64,000 nt of DNA from assembly GCF_003634775.1 (NCBI RefSeq), contig NZ_RBXB01000001.1:806001-870000 (forward strand), given 5' to 3'. The position numbers were made by a program, and so were the translations under genes. Under the pieces are notes generated by a model that had not been told where the DNA came from, made no database searches, and saw only the letters and a program-made list of their open reading frames with translations. Each line of letters begins with the position of its first letter. Positions within the stretch are counted from its first letter, which is position 1. Source of the stretch: Chryseobacterium defluvii (GTDB taxonomy: Bacteria; Bacteroidota; Bacteroidia; Flavobacteriales; Weeksellaceae). Positions 42,021 through 51,929 of the stretch are shown piece by piece.

Positions 42021-43790
42021 ATGACTTCAAAGGAAAAAGTAGCTGCGCTTCGTGAGGAAATGCAGAAAAATAATGTTGATGCATTTATAGTATATTCAGC
42101 CGATCCGCATATGAGCGAATACTTGCCGGAAGAATGGCAGGAAAGAGCATGGTTGTCGGGATTTTTAGGCTCTGCAGGCTTTGTGGTAATCACTCAGGAT
42201 AAAGCGGGGCTTTGGACAGATGGACGGTACTTTACTCAGGCGGCAATAGAATTGGACGGTTCCGGGATCGATCTTTTCAAAGAGGGTATTGAAGGAACTC
42301 CGAATTATATCGACTGGATCATTTCTGAAATTCCGGCAGGAGGAAAAGTAGCGGTAAATGCTTTGGCAGCCTCCCATGCCAACTGGGAATTGCTTTCACA
42401 AAAATTAAATTCAAAAAATATAACGCTGGTAGATATTCCTCTTCTCAAACAGGTATGGAAGGAAAGGGGAACACCATCTAAAAATCCTATATTCGTGCAC
42501 CCTGTAGAAAGGGCAGGAAAATCCGTGCATGATAAAATTGCAGCGATCCGCCAGAAAATGGAGGACCAGGAGGCAACCATCCATATCATATCCAGCCTTG
42601 ATGATGTAGCATGGACCTTAAATTTGAGAGGGAGCGATGTAGAAAGTAATCCGGTATTTTTAGGATATATCATCATTACTAAAAATGATGCGATCTTATT
42701 CACTGATCTTGAAAAACTGGAAGTGGCGGCAAGAAAGCAGCTGGATGGCTCTTTTGTGAAAATGATGCCGTATGAAGAATTTTTCAATCACCTGAAAACT
42801 TTCAAAAATGAAAAAATATTGGTTTCCCCGAACAGTAACCAGTTAATTTTCGAAACATTAAAATCCGATAATCAGTTTATCAAAGCTGCAGTTCCCGGAA
42901 ACCTGATGAAAGCCCAGAAAAATGAAACAGAGCTGGAAGGTTTCAGAAAGGTAATGGTAAGAGACGGGGTAGCGATGGTGAAATTCCTTTATTGGTTAAC
43001 GCATAATGCCGGGAAGGAAGCTATGAATGAATATTCTATCGGTGAAAAGCTGAGAGGTTTCCGTGCAGAAGGTGAAAATTTTGTGGGGGAAAGCTTCGGA
43101 AGTATTGTAGGATATAAAGATAACGGTGCTATTATGCATTATTCTGCAAAAAGGGAAGGAAGTAAAGAAGTAACCAATGAAGCAAGTATCCTTGTAGATT
43201 CAGGAGGGCAGTATCTTGAAGGAACTACGGATATTACCAGAACATTTGCTTTAGGAAGCGTTTCTGAAGAATTTAAAAGAAATTCTACATTGGTATTACA
43301 GGGCATGATCCGTCTGTCCATGGTGAAATTCCCGAAAGGAACCAAGGGAGTGCAGCTGGATGCTATTGCAAGGCTTCCTCTTTGGATGGAAGGGAAAGAT
43401 TATAATCATGGAACCGGACATGGTGTGGGAAGCTTTATGAATGTACATGAGGGGCCTCAAAATATCAGAAAGGATATGAATCCTCAGGAATTGCTTCCGG
43501 GAATGGTGTGTTCCAATGAACCGGGCTTCTATGTGGAAGGTGAATACGGAATCCGTCATGAGAACCTGATTGCGGTAAAAGAATCTGAAAAAACAGCATT
43601 CGGAACTTTCTATGAATTCGAAACGTTAACGTTCTGTCCGTTCTTCAAGGATACTATTGTAAAAGAAATCCTTTCAGAAAAAGAAATTGAATGGTTAAAT
43701 GCTTATCACAAAACATGTGAGGAAAAAATTGGTCCTCATCTGGAAGGAGAAGTTAAAGATTGGTTCTTAGAGTTGGTAAGCCCGCTTTAA
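42021..43790 (+). CDS. Aminopeptidase P family (Xaa-Pro aminopeptidase, M24)
   Basis: A 589-residue cytoplasmic metallopeptidase with two creatinase-like N-terminal domains and a C-terminal pita-bread catalytic domain, like eukaryotic XPNPEP1. Metal ligands are the two Asp in LVDSGGQYLEGTTDITRTF, the His in NHGTGHGVGSFMNVHEG, and Glu in SNEPGFYVEGEYGIRHEN with a further Glu near YEFETLTFCPF. It removes N-terminal residues preceding proline. The larger three-domain form is usual in Bacteroidota. Confidence 0.94.
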   Translation: MTSKEKVAALREEMQKNNVDAFIVYSADPHMSEYLPEEWQERAWLSGFLGSAGFVVITQDKAGLWTDGRYFTQAAIELDGSGIDLFKEGIEGTPNYIDWIISEIPAGGKVAVNALAASHANWELLSQKLNSKNITLVDIPLLKQVWKERGTPSKNPIFVHPVERAGKSVHDKIAAIRQKMEDQEATIHIISSLDDVAWTLNLRGSDVESNPVFLGYIIITKNDAILFTDLEKLEVAARKQLDGSFVKMMPYEEFFNHLKTFKNEKILVSPNSNQLIFETLKSDNQFIKAAVPGNLMKAQKNETELEGFRKVMVRDGVAMVKFLYWLTHNAGKEAMNEYSIGEKLRGFRAEGENFVGESFGSIVGYKDNGAIMHYSAKREGSKEVTNEASILVDSGGQYLEGTTDITRTFALGSVSEEFKRNSTLVLQGMIRLSMVKFPKGTKGVQLDAIARLPLWMEGKDYNHGTGHGVGSFMNVHEGPQNIRKDMNPQELLPGMVCSNEPGFYVEGEYGIRHENLIAVKESEKTAFGTFYEFETLTFCPFFKDTIVKEILSEKEIEWLNAYHKTCEEKIGPHLEGEVKDWFLELVSPL

Positions 43791-43808
43791 TAACTTAAAA
43801 ATAATTGT

Positions 43809-43843
43809 AAAGCCCTGTACATTTTCTGATACAGGGCTTTTTT
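43809..43843 (+). terminator. Terminator of the aminopeptidase gene
   Basis: AAAGCCCTGTA and TACAGGGCTTT pair around ten bases and run into T7. Confidence 0.85.
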
Positions 43844-43976
43844 ATGCACTACCGTATTTTTACGGATATGGTTTTAGGGATTACCCTGAGATATTGAAGC
43901 GAGTCGGGATCTATCTTTGTCATATCAAAAGAACATCATTCATAACTTCATATAACTTAGTAATTCAAAAGCGGTA

Positions 43977-44006
43977 AAATCATCTCATTCCTGAGGTGAT
44001 TTTATT
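43977..44006 (-). terminator. Terminator of the tail-tube-like gene
   Basis: On the minus strand AAATCACCTCA and TGAGATGATTTT pair with one mismatch around GGAA. It overlaps the stop codon. Confidence 0.6.
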
Positions 44007-44436
44007 TTATGTTTTCAATGGACATTCCTTCGTGGGTAAGCACAAGACTTTCCGTGGCAGCCTGAGAATCATTGCTGATCAATACAGGACCGATATATCG
44101 GGAAGGAAAACAGTTTTGAAGTTTCCAGACAATTAATGGATTATGCTGATCGTCCAGCAATTTGATGATAACATCCCGTCTTTCCACAGTTCCGAAATAT
44201 TTTGTTCTGATCCAGTTGAAAAAATCATTGTCACCTTTTACAATATTTCTTTTTAAGATGACATCGGAAAATTTTAAGAGTCCCGGTGTTTTCATTTCGG
44301 AGTCCAGCTTAGAGCTTCCCTCCCTTACTGAAATAACATCAATGTGCATATCTAATCCGGAAACTTCCAGGAAATCAATTCTGGTTCCGCCCCATTCGAC
44401 AATAAAATGGTAACGGTTGATAATTTTTGATGGCAT
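44002..44436 (-). CDS. Phage tail tube (gp19-like) protein, isolated
   Basis: A 144-residue protein with the pattern of T4 gp19 / contractile-injection tube proteins: NRYHFIVEWGGTRIDFLEVS, GLDMHIDVISVREGSSKLD, NDFFNWIRTKYF, RRDVIIKLLDDQHNPLIVWK and NCFPSRYIGPVL. In injection systems this protein polymerises into the inner tube. Here no sheath, baseplate, spike or ATPase gene lies nearby, and its neighbours are housekeeping genes. It may be a domesticated or orphan tube subunit, perhaps working with genes elsewhere. Confidence 0.8.
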   Translation of the reverse strand: MPSKIINRYHFIVEWGGTRIDFLEVSGLDMHIDVISVREGSSKLDSEMKTPGLLKFSDVILKRNIVKGDNDFFNWIRTKYFGTVERRDVIIKLLDDQHNPLIVWKLQNCFPSRYIGPVLISNDSQAATESLVLTHEGMSIENIK

Positions 44437-44588
44437 GATTAACAGTTTTTAGTTTGTTTAAAGTTACTGATTTTAAATAAGTAATGATTGATCAATAAAA
44501 TTGAAATTCATAATTTATAAATTTCACATAGACAATCTGCATCACTTTTCACTATAAAAATTGCTTCTAAAAAACTTACCTTTGCATT

Positions 44589-45974
44589 ATGAATAACGAT
44601 ACCATTTGCGCACTGGCTACAGCCAATGGAATAGGGGCTCTGGGGATCATCAGGGTTTCCGGAAATGACGCTTTACCGATAGTTCAGAAAAGTTTTCCGG
44701 CCAAACAGCTGAAAAAGCAAAAATCCCATACCATTCATTACGGCTATTTTATGGATGGTGAGGAAGCGATTGATGAGGTGATGCTTTCCATTTTCCTGGC
44801 CCCGAAAAGTTTTACGACTGAAAACTCGGTGGAAATTGCTTTTCACGGTTCGCCACACATTGGAAAACGTATTCTTGAAACCTTAATTAAAAACGGAGCG
44901 AGAATGGCCAAAGCGGGAGAATTTACGCTTCGTGCTTTCATCAACGGAAGAATTGATCTTTCTCAGGCTGAAGCCATTGCAGATGTGATCGCCTCTGAAA
45001 ATGAAGCTTCCCGGAAAGTGGCGATCAACCAGCTTAAAGGTGGGATTACCAATGAAATATCGTTATTAAGAACTGATTTGCTGAATTTCGTTTCCCTGAT
45101 CGAACTGGAGCTTGATTTTGCTGAAGAAGATGTGGAGTTTGCGGACAGAACGGCTTTAAACCAGCTGTTGAATACAATTGAATTGAAATTAAATTCATTA
45201 ATTGAAAGCTTCCAGTACGGAAATGCCATTAAGAATGGGACCGCTGTTGCCATCATCGGAAAACCGAATGCCGGAAAATCCACGTTACTCAATGCTTTAC
45301 TGAAAGAGGAAAGAGCGATTGTAAGCAATATTGCCGGAACTACCAGGGACACCATTGAAGAGGTCCTTCATATCAAAGGGCACGCTTTCCGGCTGATTGA
45401 TACGGCAGGATTGCGTGAAACAGAAGATGAAATTGAAGCCATTGGAGTAAAAAAAGCCAAAGAAAAGGTGGAAAATGCTAATGTCCTGGTGTATTTGGCG
45501 GATGCGGGAACAGAAGATTTCTCAGAAGATATTGAAATGATCCGTTCTTTGTTACGCGATGATCTGAAACTGATCATTTGCGCCACCAAAATTGATGAGG
45601 TTATTCCCCCAAAATACGAAGCAGTAGAAGATATCTTCCGGAAAGAGATCGAAAGTGATTTCGATTTCATCAGGATTTCAGCCGTTGAAAACCAGAATAT
45701 CCAGGATCTTAAAAATGAACTGTCTTCTTATGTAGAACAATTAAAATCCGAAGAAAGTAATGTGATCATTACGAATCAGCGTCACTTTGAAGCCCTACAA
45801 AAATCTCTGGATGCTGTACATAAGGTAAAAGAGGCTATTACTTTCCAGATCTCTACGGAGCTATTGGCGTATGAATTGCGTAATGCTTTGGAACATTTAG
45901 GGGAAATATCCGGGGAAGTTACTAATGATGAGGTATTGGGGAATATTTTTTCTAAGTTTTGTATCGGGAAATAA
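44589..45974 (+). CDS. mnmE: tRNA modification GTPase MnmE
   Basis: A 461-residue GTPase that, with MnmG, installs the carboxymethylaminomethyl group on U34 of certain tRNAs. The N-terminal folate-binding domain begins DTICALATANGIGALGIIRV. The G domain (about residues 220-380) has GKPNAGKSTLLNAL, GTTRDTIEE, DTAGLRETED and CATKID. The C-terminal end CIGK carries the catalytic Cys. A TACCTTTG box at 44577-44584 lies just upstream of the ATG. Confidence 0.98.
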   Translation: MNNDTICALATANGIGALGIIRVSGNDALPIVQKSFPAKQLKKQKSHTIHYGYFMDGEEAIDEVMLSIFLAPKSFTTENSVEIAFHGSPHIGKRILETLIKNGARMAKAGEFTLRAFINGRIDLSQAEAIADVIASENEASRKVAINQLKGGITNEISLLRTDLLNFVSLIELELDFAEEDVEFADRTALNQLLNTIELKLNSLIESFQYGNAIKNGTAVAIIGKPNAGKSTLLNALLKEERAIVSNIAGTTRDTIEEVLHIKGHAFRLIDTAGLRETEDEIEAIGVKKAKEKVENANVLVYLADAGTEDFSEDIEMIRSLLRDDLKLIICATKIDEVIPPKYEAVEDIFRKEIESDFDFIRISAVENQNIQDLKNELSSYVEQLKSEESNVIITNQRHFEALQKSLDAVHKVKEAITFQISTELLAYELRNALEHLGEISGEVTNDEVLGNIFSKFCIGK

Positions 45975-45975
45975 C

Positions 45976-46674
45976 CTAACAAATCAACAACAGCCTATAT
46001 TCCCCCTCTTTCTCTACCGGAGCCCGATGTACGCAAGGCGGAACTTTTTGTTCCGGATGATCCACTGCCAATCTCCAAAGATGCCCCAGTCCTAAATTAA
46101 TAGGCTTGGCATTGGGCCTGGCTTGGTAATGAAGATCAAAGTAATTATCTTTCAAAAATGTTTCAAATTCGTCTTCCGGACCGTTGTGTAATTCTTTCAG
46201 CTTTTCCCGGATTTCAGGAATTAAAATCTTTTGTATTGCCTGATCATTGGGTAAGATGTCACTGGCAGCACCATGGTAAGTACATAAAAAAGTATCAGTG
46301 CCAATAGGTGAGCGATCTACATGGTAGGAATAGACATCGGTTGAAATGAAATCGAACTCATCGTCTCGTTCATAACATTGAAGCAGGTTGAGAGAAGGGG
46401 ATGCCCCGAAATCAGTTAATAATTGTAAATCATTCAAGATAATTTCCCGGGCGGTATTTCCTTTTTCTGATAATTTCAGTGCCAGAAGGTCTTCCATGGA
46501 AACTTCCGTGATGTTTTCTTTTAACTGGAGCTGAAGTACAATTTCTTTAAAATCCCCGTCTATATTTCTGTGCCAGCACAGGGCATTCGTATTCCCTTGA
46601 AAGTGGGTAGTCACCAATTCCGGAAAATTGGAAACCATCTTGATCTGATTGGTATGAGGAAATGGGTAGTTCAT
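45976..46674 (-). CDS. DUF1826-domain protein
   Basis: A 232-residue cytoplasmic protein with family marks VYSYHVDRSPIGTDTFLCTY and HGAASDILPNDQAIQKI. It ends with LWRLAVDHPEQKVPPCVHRA and GEYRLLLIC. The HxD within YSYHVDR and the H in CVHRA may form a metal site reminiscent of cupin or dioxygenase folds; that is inference. In other bacteria DUF1826 genes are often linked to zinc homeostasis. Its stop lies 1 bp from the convergent mnmE stop. Confidence 0.85.
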   Translation of the reverse strand: MNYPFPHTNQIKMVSNFPELVTTHFQGNTNALCWHRNIDGDFKEIVLQLQLKENITEVSMEDLLALKLSEKGNTAREIILNDLQLLTDFGASPSLNLLQCYERDDEFDFISTDVYSYHVDRSPIGTDTFLCTYHGAASDILPNDQAIQKILIPEIREKLKELHNGPEDEFETFLKDNYFDLHYQARPNAKPINLGLGHLWRLAVDHPEQKVPPCVHRAPVEKEGEYRLLLIC

Positions 46675-46796
46675 GTGTTGAGTAAAATATTTACTCGTTA
46701 ATTCTATGCAAAAATACTGAATAAGTTCGGGAAATTAGAAGAATAGGGATAGAAGTAAACCATTGAATTTTTTCAGATTCTGTATCGCAAGTATAA

Positions 46797-47420
46797 TCAA
46801 TATTTTGTCATCATTTCCATAAGTATTAATATAGAGATGATCTTCTTGGAAGACTGGTATTCCGGGTTGAGTTGATCCCTTATTTCACCCAAAACCTTGC
46901 TCAGCTTATTGCTTACGGTTTTATTGCTCAGGCCTAAAGCTTCTGCTGTTTCATGAACGGACATATTTTTCCGTATCCTCATATCATATACTTTTTGCTC
47001 CAGGGGAGAAAGCTGGGAAACTACCTCATCGATCATGGCGAATAAAGTGGATATCTCGTTATTTTCAATAATTTCAAAGTATTCGGTATCGGTTATTTCC
47101 AGTTCAGGAAAATCAGACTCATCTATGCTTACCGTGGCTGATAACTTTTTATAGCTGTTATAATAGTCGATGACCCGGTAATGGAGATAGCGCAGCAGAT
47201 AACCTTTTGCGCTTTCCGACTCATCCGTCTGTATGGTGTCCGTATTCTCTAATATTTTTATCCAAAGATTCTGAAGCAGCTCCTCTGAAACCTCTTTGTC
47301 TTTGGTTCTCACAAAAACAAAGCTGTAAAGGCTGTCCCAGTAACGCTCATACAATACCATAAAAGCAGGCCGGTCCCCTGATTTTATTTTTTTCAATAAT
47401 GTGTGATCTGTATAATTCAT
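46797..47420 (-). CDS. ECF-type RNA polymerase sigma factor of a cell-surface signalling system
   Basis: A 207-residue sigma factor. Region 2 reads GDRPAFMVLYERYWDSLYSF and EELLQNLWIKILEN, then KGYLLRYLHYRVIDYYN. Region 4 reads LSPLEQKVYDMRIRKN and SVHETAEALGLSNKTVSNKL. It fits FecI-like Bacteroidota ECF factors. The gene is divergent from fecR rather than upstream of it in one operon, so both directions may be driven from the shared 234-bp region. A CAAAATTA element at 47432-47439 (minus-strand TAATTTTG) could be its -7 box. It is slightly longer than usual, with a hydrophobic C-terminal tail. Confidence 0.92.
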   Translation of the reverse strand: MNYTDHTLLKKIKSGDRPAFMVLYERYWDSLYSFVFVRTKDKEVSEELLQNLWIKILENTDTIQTDESESAKGYLLRYLHYRVIDYYNSYKKLSATVSIDESDFPELEITDTEYFEIIENNEISTLFAMIDEVVSQLSPLEQKVYDMRIRKNMSVHETAEALGLSNKTVSNKLSKVLGEIRDQLNPEYQSSKKIISILILMEMMTKY

Positions 47421-47654
47421 GATTGGTACTGCAAAATTACTTAAACGAAAATTAACTTTTTGTGAACTTTAAATAAGGTAAGGTTAATTATTTCTGAAAA
47501 ATATTCATGAAAATGATTGGGTAATGTTAATAAGTCATCCTGGATGATAGAAAATAGCGGTAAAAATAGGTCAGTATTAATAGAATGTTAATTCTGGCCC
47601 GGGGAAGTTTTTCATTTTCACAGTCTTATAGGTAGTAGTATTTGTGAACGAATC

Positions 47655-48593
47655 ATGAAAATAAGATACAAAAATAGGGAAGCTTTTGTTTTCAAACTTT
47701 GGCAGAGAGAAATTTCCAATGAGAAAATGTCAGAAAAAGAAAACCGGATATTGGAGCAATGGAAAATCCATGCAGAAAAAGACCTGGATCAGGGGCATAT
47801 GAAAGAATCCAAAGAAAGAGTATTATTGGCTCTGGAGCCGTACTTTGCACAACCGGTACAAGGCAGCCGTTATCCGGGCTTCACCATTTATAAGATTGCG
47901 GCCGTTATCCTGTTGATGATAACACTAGGGAGCATCTTCACCTATCATACCTTTTTTAAGCCGGATATTTATGTGGCAACTTCAGGAAACAGAAAGGTAC
48001 ATCTGGCGGATGGTTCTGTCATAACATTATTGCCTGGAGCCAGGCTTACAGTGGAAAAATCTTTTCCTTCTGAAACCAGGCTGGTGGATTTAAAAGGGGA
48101 TGCTGTCTTTTCTGTCGCTAAATCTAAAACCCATCCTTTCGTTGTGCGGGCGGAAGGTTTTAGTACCAAAGTGCTGGGAACCGTTTTTAAAATCTCACAG
48201 TCAGGGACGAATAAAGAAGTTGATCTTTATGAAGGTAAAGTAGCGGTATCCTCAACGGGAGTTCCTGTTTCTTACCTTAAGCCTAATCAGACCTGGACCA
48301 ACTTTGGATTGGCGCGTACTGCAGCTGTCATCTCATTCACTATGGAAAAAAAATCCGGTAAAAAGAGGTCTGCATTACTGTCTCTAAGCTTTAGTGACGT
48401 AGCATTAAAGGAAGTGGCCGAAGTTCTCCAAAAGAATTATAGCATAAAAATCCTGTACCCGAAAGAAACGGCTGAGAAAAAGATCACAGCGGACTTTACA
48501 GGGGGAAGCGCCGATGAAAATATAGAAGCATTAGCATTTATACTGGATCTGGAAGTGCAAAAGGAAAATCAAACCTATATACTGAAAAAATAA
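47655..48593 (+). CDS. FecR-family anti-sigma / sigma regulator
   Basis: A 312-residue single-pass inner-membrane protein. The cytoplasmic N-terminal 80 residues resemble the anti-sigma part (KLWQREISNEKMSEKEN, then EQWKIHAEK). One helix lies near residues 83-103 (YKIAAVILLMITLGSIF). The periplasmic FecR domain carries DGSVITLLPGARLTVEKSF and KTHPFVVRAEGFSTKVLGT. The C-terminal DUF4974 part (LSFSDVALKEVAEVLQKNY) would meet the STN domain of the receptor. It relays receptor occupancy to the sigma factor at 46797. Confidence 0.94.
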   Translation: MKIRYKNREAFVFKLWQREISNEKMSEKENRILEQWKIHAEKDLDQGHMKESKERVLLALEPYFAQPVQGSRYPGFTIYKIAAVILLMITLGSIFTYHTFFKPDIYVATSGNRKVHLADGSVITLLPGARLTVEKSFPSETRLVDLKGDAVFSVAKSKTHPFVVRAEGFSTKVLGTVFKISQSGTNKEVDLYEGKVAVSSTGVPVSYLKPNQTWTNFGLARTAAVISFTMEKKSGKKRSALLSLSFSDVALKEVAEVLQKNYSIKILYPKETAEKKITADFTGGSADENIEALAFILDLEVQKENQTYILKK

Positions 48594-48641
48594 CGATTAA
48601 CGTAAAATTATTCAAAAAACAAACAATTAGTAAGGGAAGAT

Positions 48642-51600
48642 ATGAAAAGCTTGAAATGTGGTCTTACAGTCGCGGCAATATTTTTTACGGTAACCGCTGC
48701 TGAGGCGCAGGAACTGGTACAAAAAGTATCATTTTCAGCTCCTGCAAACAAACCGTTAATTGAGGTCCTGGAAGAATTTGCAGGAAAAAGAGGAATGCGG
48801 CTCGCATATTCAAAAAACGATATTAAACAACTTAAAGTTCAATCTGTAAAATGTGAAAATGTCCCGGTAAACAGCTGCCTGAAAGATATCACCAGCGGAC
48901 TCCCTGTGGTATTCCGTCTGCGTGGGGATCTTATTTCAATAAAATATGACGGCTCAACTGTTTCGGTACCGGGTAACGGGAAAATTTCCGGAAAAATTGT
49001 AGATGAAGTGGGAGATCCGGTAGTGGGAGCTGAAATAAGTATAGCAAAACAAACGATTACCACTGATAACAATGGTGATTTTGTAGTCAGCCTGCCTTCA
49101 GGAATATATACTCTTATCATAAAAGCTTCCAAATACAACACGTTACGGGTAGAAAAATTATCGGTCGCCAATAACGAAACCAATACGGTTTCCTTTGCCA
49201 TGAAAACTGCTCAGGATAAAATTGCAGATATTAAAGAGGTTGTAATTATAGGAACCCGTAAAGCAGATACTCAGGCCGGTTTATTAGCCCAACAGAAAAA
49301 AGCTGCCCAAATGAGTGACGGGATCTCTGCCGAGCAGATTTCCAAAACACCGGATAGCGATGTGGGCGGAACGTTGAAGAGAGTAACGGGAATCACAACA
49401 ATCGACAATAAATATGTAGTTGTGCGGTCTATGGGGGAGCGCTGGAACACTGCCGCAATGGATGGAATCAGCCTGCCGAGCACAGAGGCGTACAACCAGA
49501 ATTTTTCCTTCGACATTATTCCTACGGCAATGGTAGAAAGTATCATTGTAAGTAAAACAGCTACTCCGGATATGAATGCCAGTTTTGCAGGGGGGTATGT
49601 TGAAGTAAAAACGAAAGATATTCCCAATGAAAACTTTACAACGGTAACATTAGGAGCGTCTTATAATGATGTAACCACTTTTAAGGAATTTTTAACCCGT
49701 CAACGCGGAAAGTATGATTATTTCGGATATGATGATGGTACGAGAGATTTTCCAAAGGGTTTGAAGGCAATGAACTGGACCAATCCTCTGTTTTTTGAAC
49801 AATCGAAACAGTTTACCAATGATAATTTCACCAATTATGCCACTAAGGCCGATATGGGGTCTAATCTGCAATTGGCATTAGGAAGGACATTCCGGTTTAA
49901 AAACAATAATAAATGGGGCTTTGCGGCAGCTTTAACAATAAGGAACGAACAAAATAAACTGGAAATAGATCATACAGGACGGGGAAACTGGCTCGATACG
50001 ACATATCTCACAAGCCCTTCGGAAGAAGACTATCAGGAAGCTCCTGTAAAGTTTTACAATTTCAAAAATAAGGGAGCTTCCTACACCTATAATTCAACCG
50101 TGGCCGGGATGGTGAACTTTGGACTGCAATTGGGGAAAAGCAGACTTTCATTCCGGAATTCCTATACTCATATTTATGATAATACACTTACGAGAGTAAC
50201 AGGCTGGAATGAATATACAGGCGGAAGCGGATTGCCGGGTAATGCAGAAGTATCATATAACTATTTCTATCATGGAATCGTTCCCAATAACGATCCGGCA
50301 CAAATAAAATACTTAGACAAACCTTATACGGATAACGTAGATTATCCCATTTATCAGACCCTTTTGCAGAACAAGCTGGAAGGGAACCATAAAATCGGAA
50401 ATTTTGAGGTCGACTGGTTTGCAGCCAGAACAGGTGTATCATCTGACACCAAAGACTATACACAGCATCAGACTTTTTATGATTTTATTGGAAATGAGAT
50501 CTTAACCTACCATCAAATCAATAATTCCTCCAGTGATTTTGCGAGAGGGTATATTGAAAACAGGCAGACCGATTACAATTATGGGGCCTCCTTCAAATGG
50601 AGTATCGATACAGGCAGTTTTAAAAATGATATCAAAACAGGGTATGCCGGAGCCTCAAAAAGCAATACGAACCAGCAGCAGAAATTTTTGTTGAGAGTGG
50701 ATGAAAAGACAGGAAGTAATAACCTGATTCTATATGGTCCGCTTTCCGGGTGGTTTGACGGATCTCATTATGTGCCGGGTGGAATAGGATGGGAAACGAG
50801 GCCACTCTATGAAAATGAAAAGTATGAAGGAAAAGTGGATCAGCATGCCATATATGTAATGTTTGACAACCGTTGGAAAAATAAATTCAGGCTGGTCTGG
50901 GGCCTCCGTGTTGAATATTTCAAATATAATCTCATTTCCCAGCAATTAGATCCTGGTGATCCGCAAAATGTATACAAAACAGCCGTTGAAGATAAGCCAT
51001 GGCAATGGATGCCTTCTGCCAACTTTACGTATAGCCCGACCAATAAAATTAACGTAAGGTTAGCATACAACAGGCAGGCGATCCGGCCCCAGTTTAATGA
51101 AAGAACAGGGTTGCCATACTTCGATCCCATTGCTAACGGATTGATTCATAATACGGAAATGGTCTCATCAATAGTAGATAATTATGATTTCAAATTTGAA
51201 TGGTTTCCCGGATTGGGAGAGATATTTTCAGCAGGGCTGTACTATAAAGATATCGACAGGCCTATTGAAAGGGAAGGTAATATTTCCAACGAAGGAAACC
51301 TGCATCTCTATAACGGAAATTCTAAAAATGCAAAATTAAAAGGATTTGAATTGGAGGTTAGGAAAAACCTGGGCTTCATTGCAACAGATTCTTTTCTGGA
51401 AAAACTCTTTATCAACGGAAACTTCACCTATAATAATACAAAAGTGATAGCCTTTAAAGATAAGGCAAAAACGACTGATGAAGATCCCACCTACGAAGTA
51501 GAAAGACCCTTGTACGGTCAAACTCCTTATGCCTATAACTTAGGATTAATGTATGATGGAGAACGTTTAGGACTAAGCTTTTTATACAATGCAAAAGGGG

Positions 51601-51929
51601 ATCAGTACATCACCGTGGGATATGCTTATAACGGGGAAGAAATACAAAGGCCATATGCCGTAGCCGATGCGCAAATCGCGTATAAGTTCCTGAAAGATAA
51701 AAATCTGGAGGTGAAGTTCAATATCCGGAATCTGTTTAATAGGGTAAAGGAATATTATAACAACTACAACTCGTATTCGGTTTCGAAAGGTGGTGCTTCG
51801 CAAACGGAAAGAGAACTATGGGAGCTTTTACCGGGGGCAACCAATAAGTACGATAAAAATATTGATAAGATTTTATTCCGGGCGTACAGCGGAAGAATGT
51901 TTGGATTAAGTGTGAATTACACTTTTTAA
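48642..51929 (+). CDS. TonB-dependent receptor with STN signalling domain
   Basis: A 1095-residue outer-membrane transducer. Order: signal peptide (to EAQ near residue 24), STN domain (about 28-107, FSAPANKPLIEVLEEFAG), carboxypeptidase-regulatory-like domain (about 115-195, GKISGKIVDEVGDPVVGAEI), plug (about 225-330, SKTPDSDVGGTLKRVTGITT) and a long beta-barrel ending SGRMFGLSVNYTF. The STN domain contacts FecR, so the receptor both imports and signals. It is not a SusC, since no SusD gene follows. The ligand is unknown; iron complexes or other scarce nutrients are the usual options. It is co-directional with fecR (48-bp gap). Confidence 0.94.
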   Translation: MKSLKCGLTVAAIFFTVTAAEAQELVQKVSFSAPANKPLIEVLEEFAGKRGMRLAYSKNDIKQLKVQSVKCENVPVNSCLKDITSGLPVVFRLRGDLISIKYDGSTVSVPGNGKISGKIVDEVGDPVVGAEISIAKQTITTDNNGDFVVSLPSGIYTLIIKASKYNTLRVEKLSVANNETNTVSFAMKTAQDKIADIKEVVIIGTRKADTQAGLLAQQKKAAQMSDGISAEQISKTPDSDVGGTLKRVTGITTIDNKYVVVRSMGERWNTAAMDGISLPSTEAYNQNFSFDIIPTAMVESIIVSKTATPDMNASFAGGYVEVKTKDIPNENFTTVTLGASYNDVTTFKEFLTRQRGKYDYFGYDDGTRDFPKGLKAMNWTNPLFFEQSKQFTNDNFTNYATKADMGSNLQLALGRTFRFKNNNKWGFAAALTIRNEQNKLEIDHTGRGNWLDTTYLTSPSEEDYQEAPVKFYNFKNKGASYTYNSTVAGMVNFGLQLGKSRLSFRNSYTHIYDNTLTRVTGWNEYTGGSGLPGNAEVSYNYFYHGIVPNNDPAQIKYLDKPYTDNVDYPIYQTLLQNKLEGNHKIGNFEVDWFAARTGVSSDTKDYTQHQTFYDFIGNEILTYHQINNSSSDFARGYIENRQTDYNYGASFKWSIDTGSFKNDIKTGYAGASKSNTNQQQKFLLRVDEKTGSNNLILYGPLSGWFDGSHYVPGGIGWETRPLYENEKYEGKVDQHAIYVMFDNRWKNKFRLVWGLRVEYFKYNLISQQLDPGDPQNVYKTAVEDKPWQWMPSANFTYSPTNKINVRLAYNRQAIRPQFNERTGLPYFDPIANGLIHNTEMVSSIVDNYDFKFEWFPGLGEIFSAGLYYKDIDRPIEREGNISNEGNLHLYNGNSKNAKLKGFELEVRKNLGFIATDSFLEKLFINGNFTYNNTKVIAFKDKAKTTDEDPTYEVERPLYGQTPYAYNLGLMYDGERLGLSFLYNAKGDQYITVGYAYNGEEIQRPYAVADAQIAYKFLKDKNLEVKFNIRNLFNRVKEYYNNYNSYSVSKGGASQTERELWELLPGATNKYDKNIDKILFRAYSGRMFGLSVNYTF

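Noticed and set aside
42305-42787. 160-codon minus-strand frame opposite the aminopeptidase
   Set aside because: Antisense shadow with a Ser/Phe-rich composition and no recognisable motif.
43891-43919. TATCTTTG box with an upstream TTG on the plus strand
   Set aside because: Spacing is only 15 bases and no plus-strand gene follows within 650 bp, so this is probably chance.
44002-44436. Prophage or complete contractile injection system
   Set aside because: Only a single tube-like gene is present; no integrase, capsid, sheath, baseplate or lysis genes were seen nearby.
44963-45670. Two minus-strand frames opposite mnmE
   Set aside because: Both antisense to the conserved GTPase domains; Ser-rich shadow composition.
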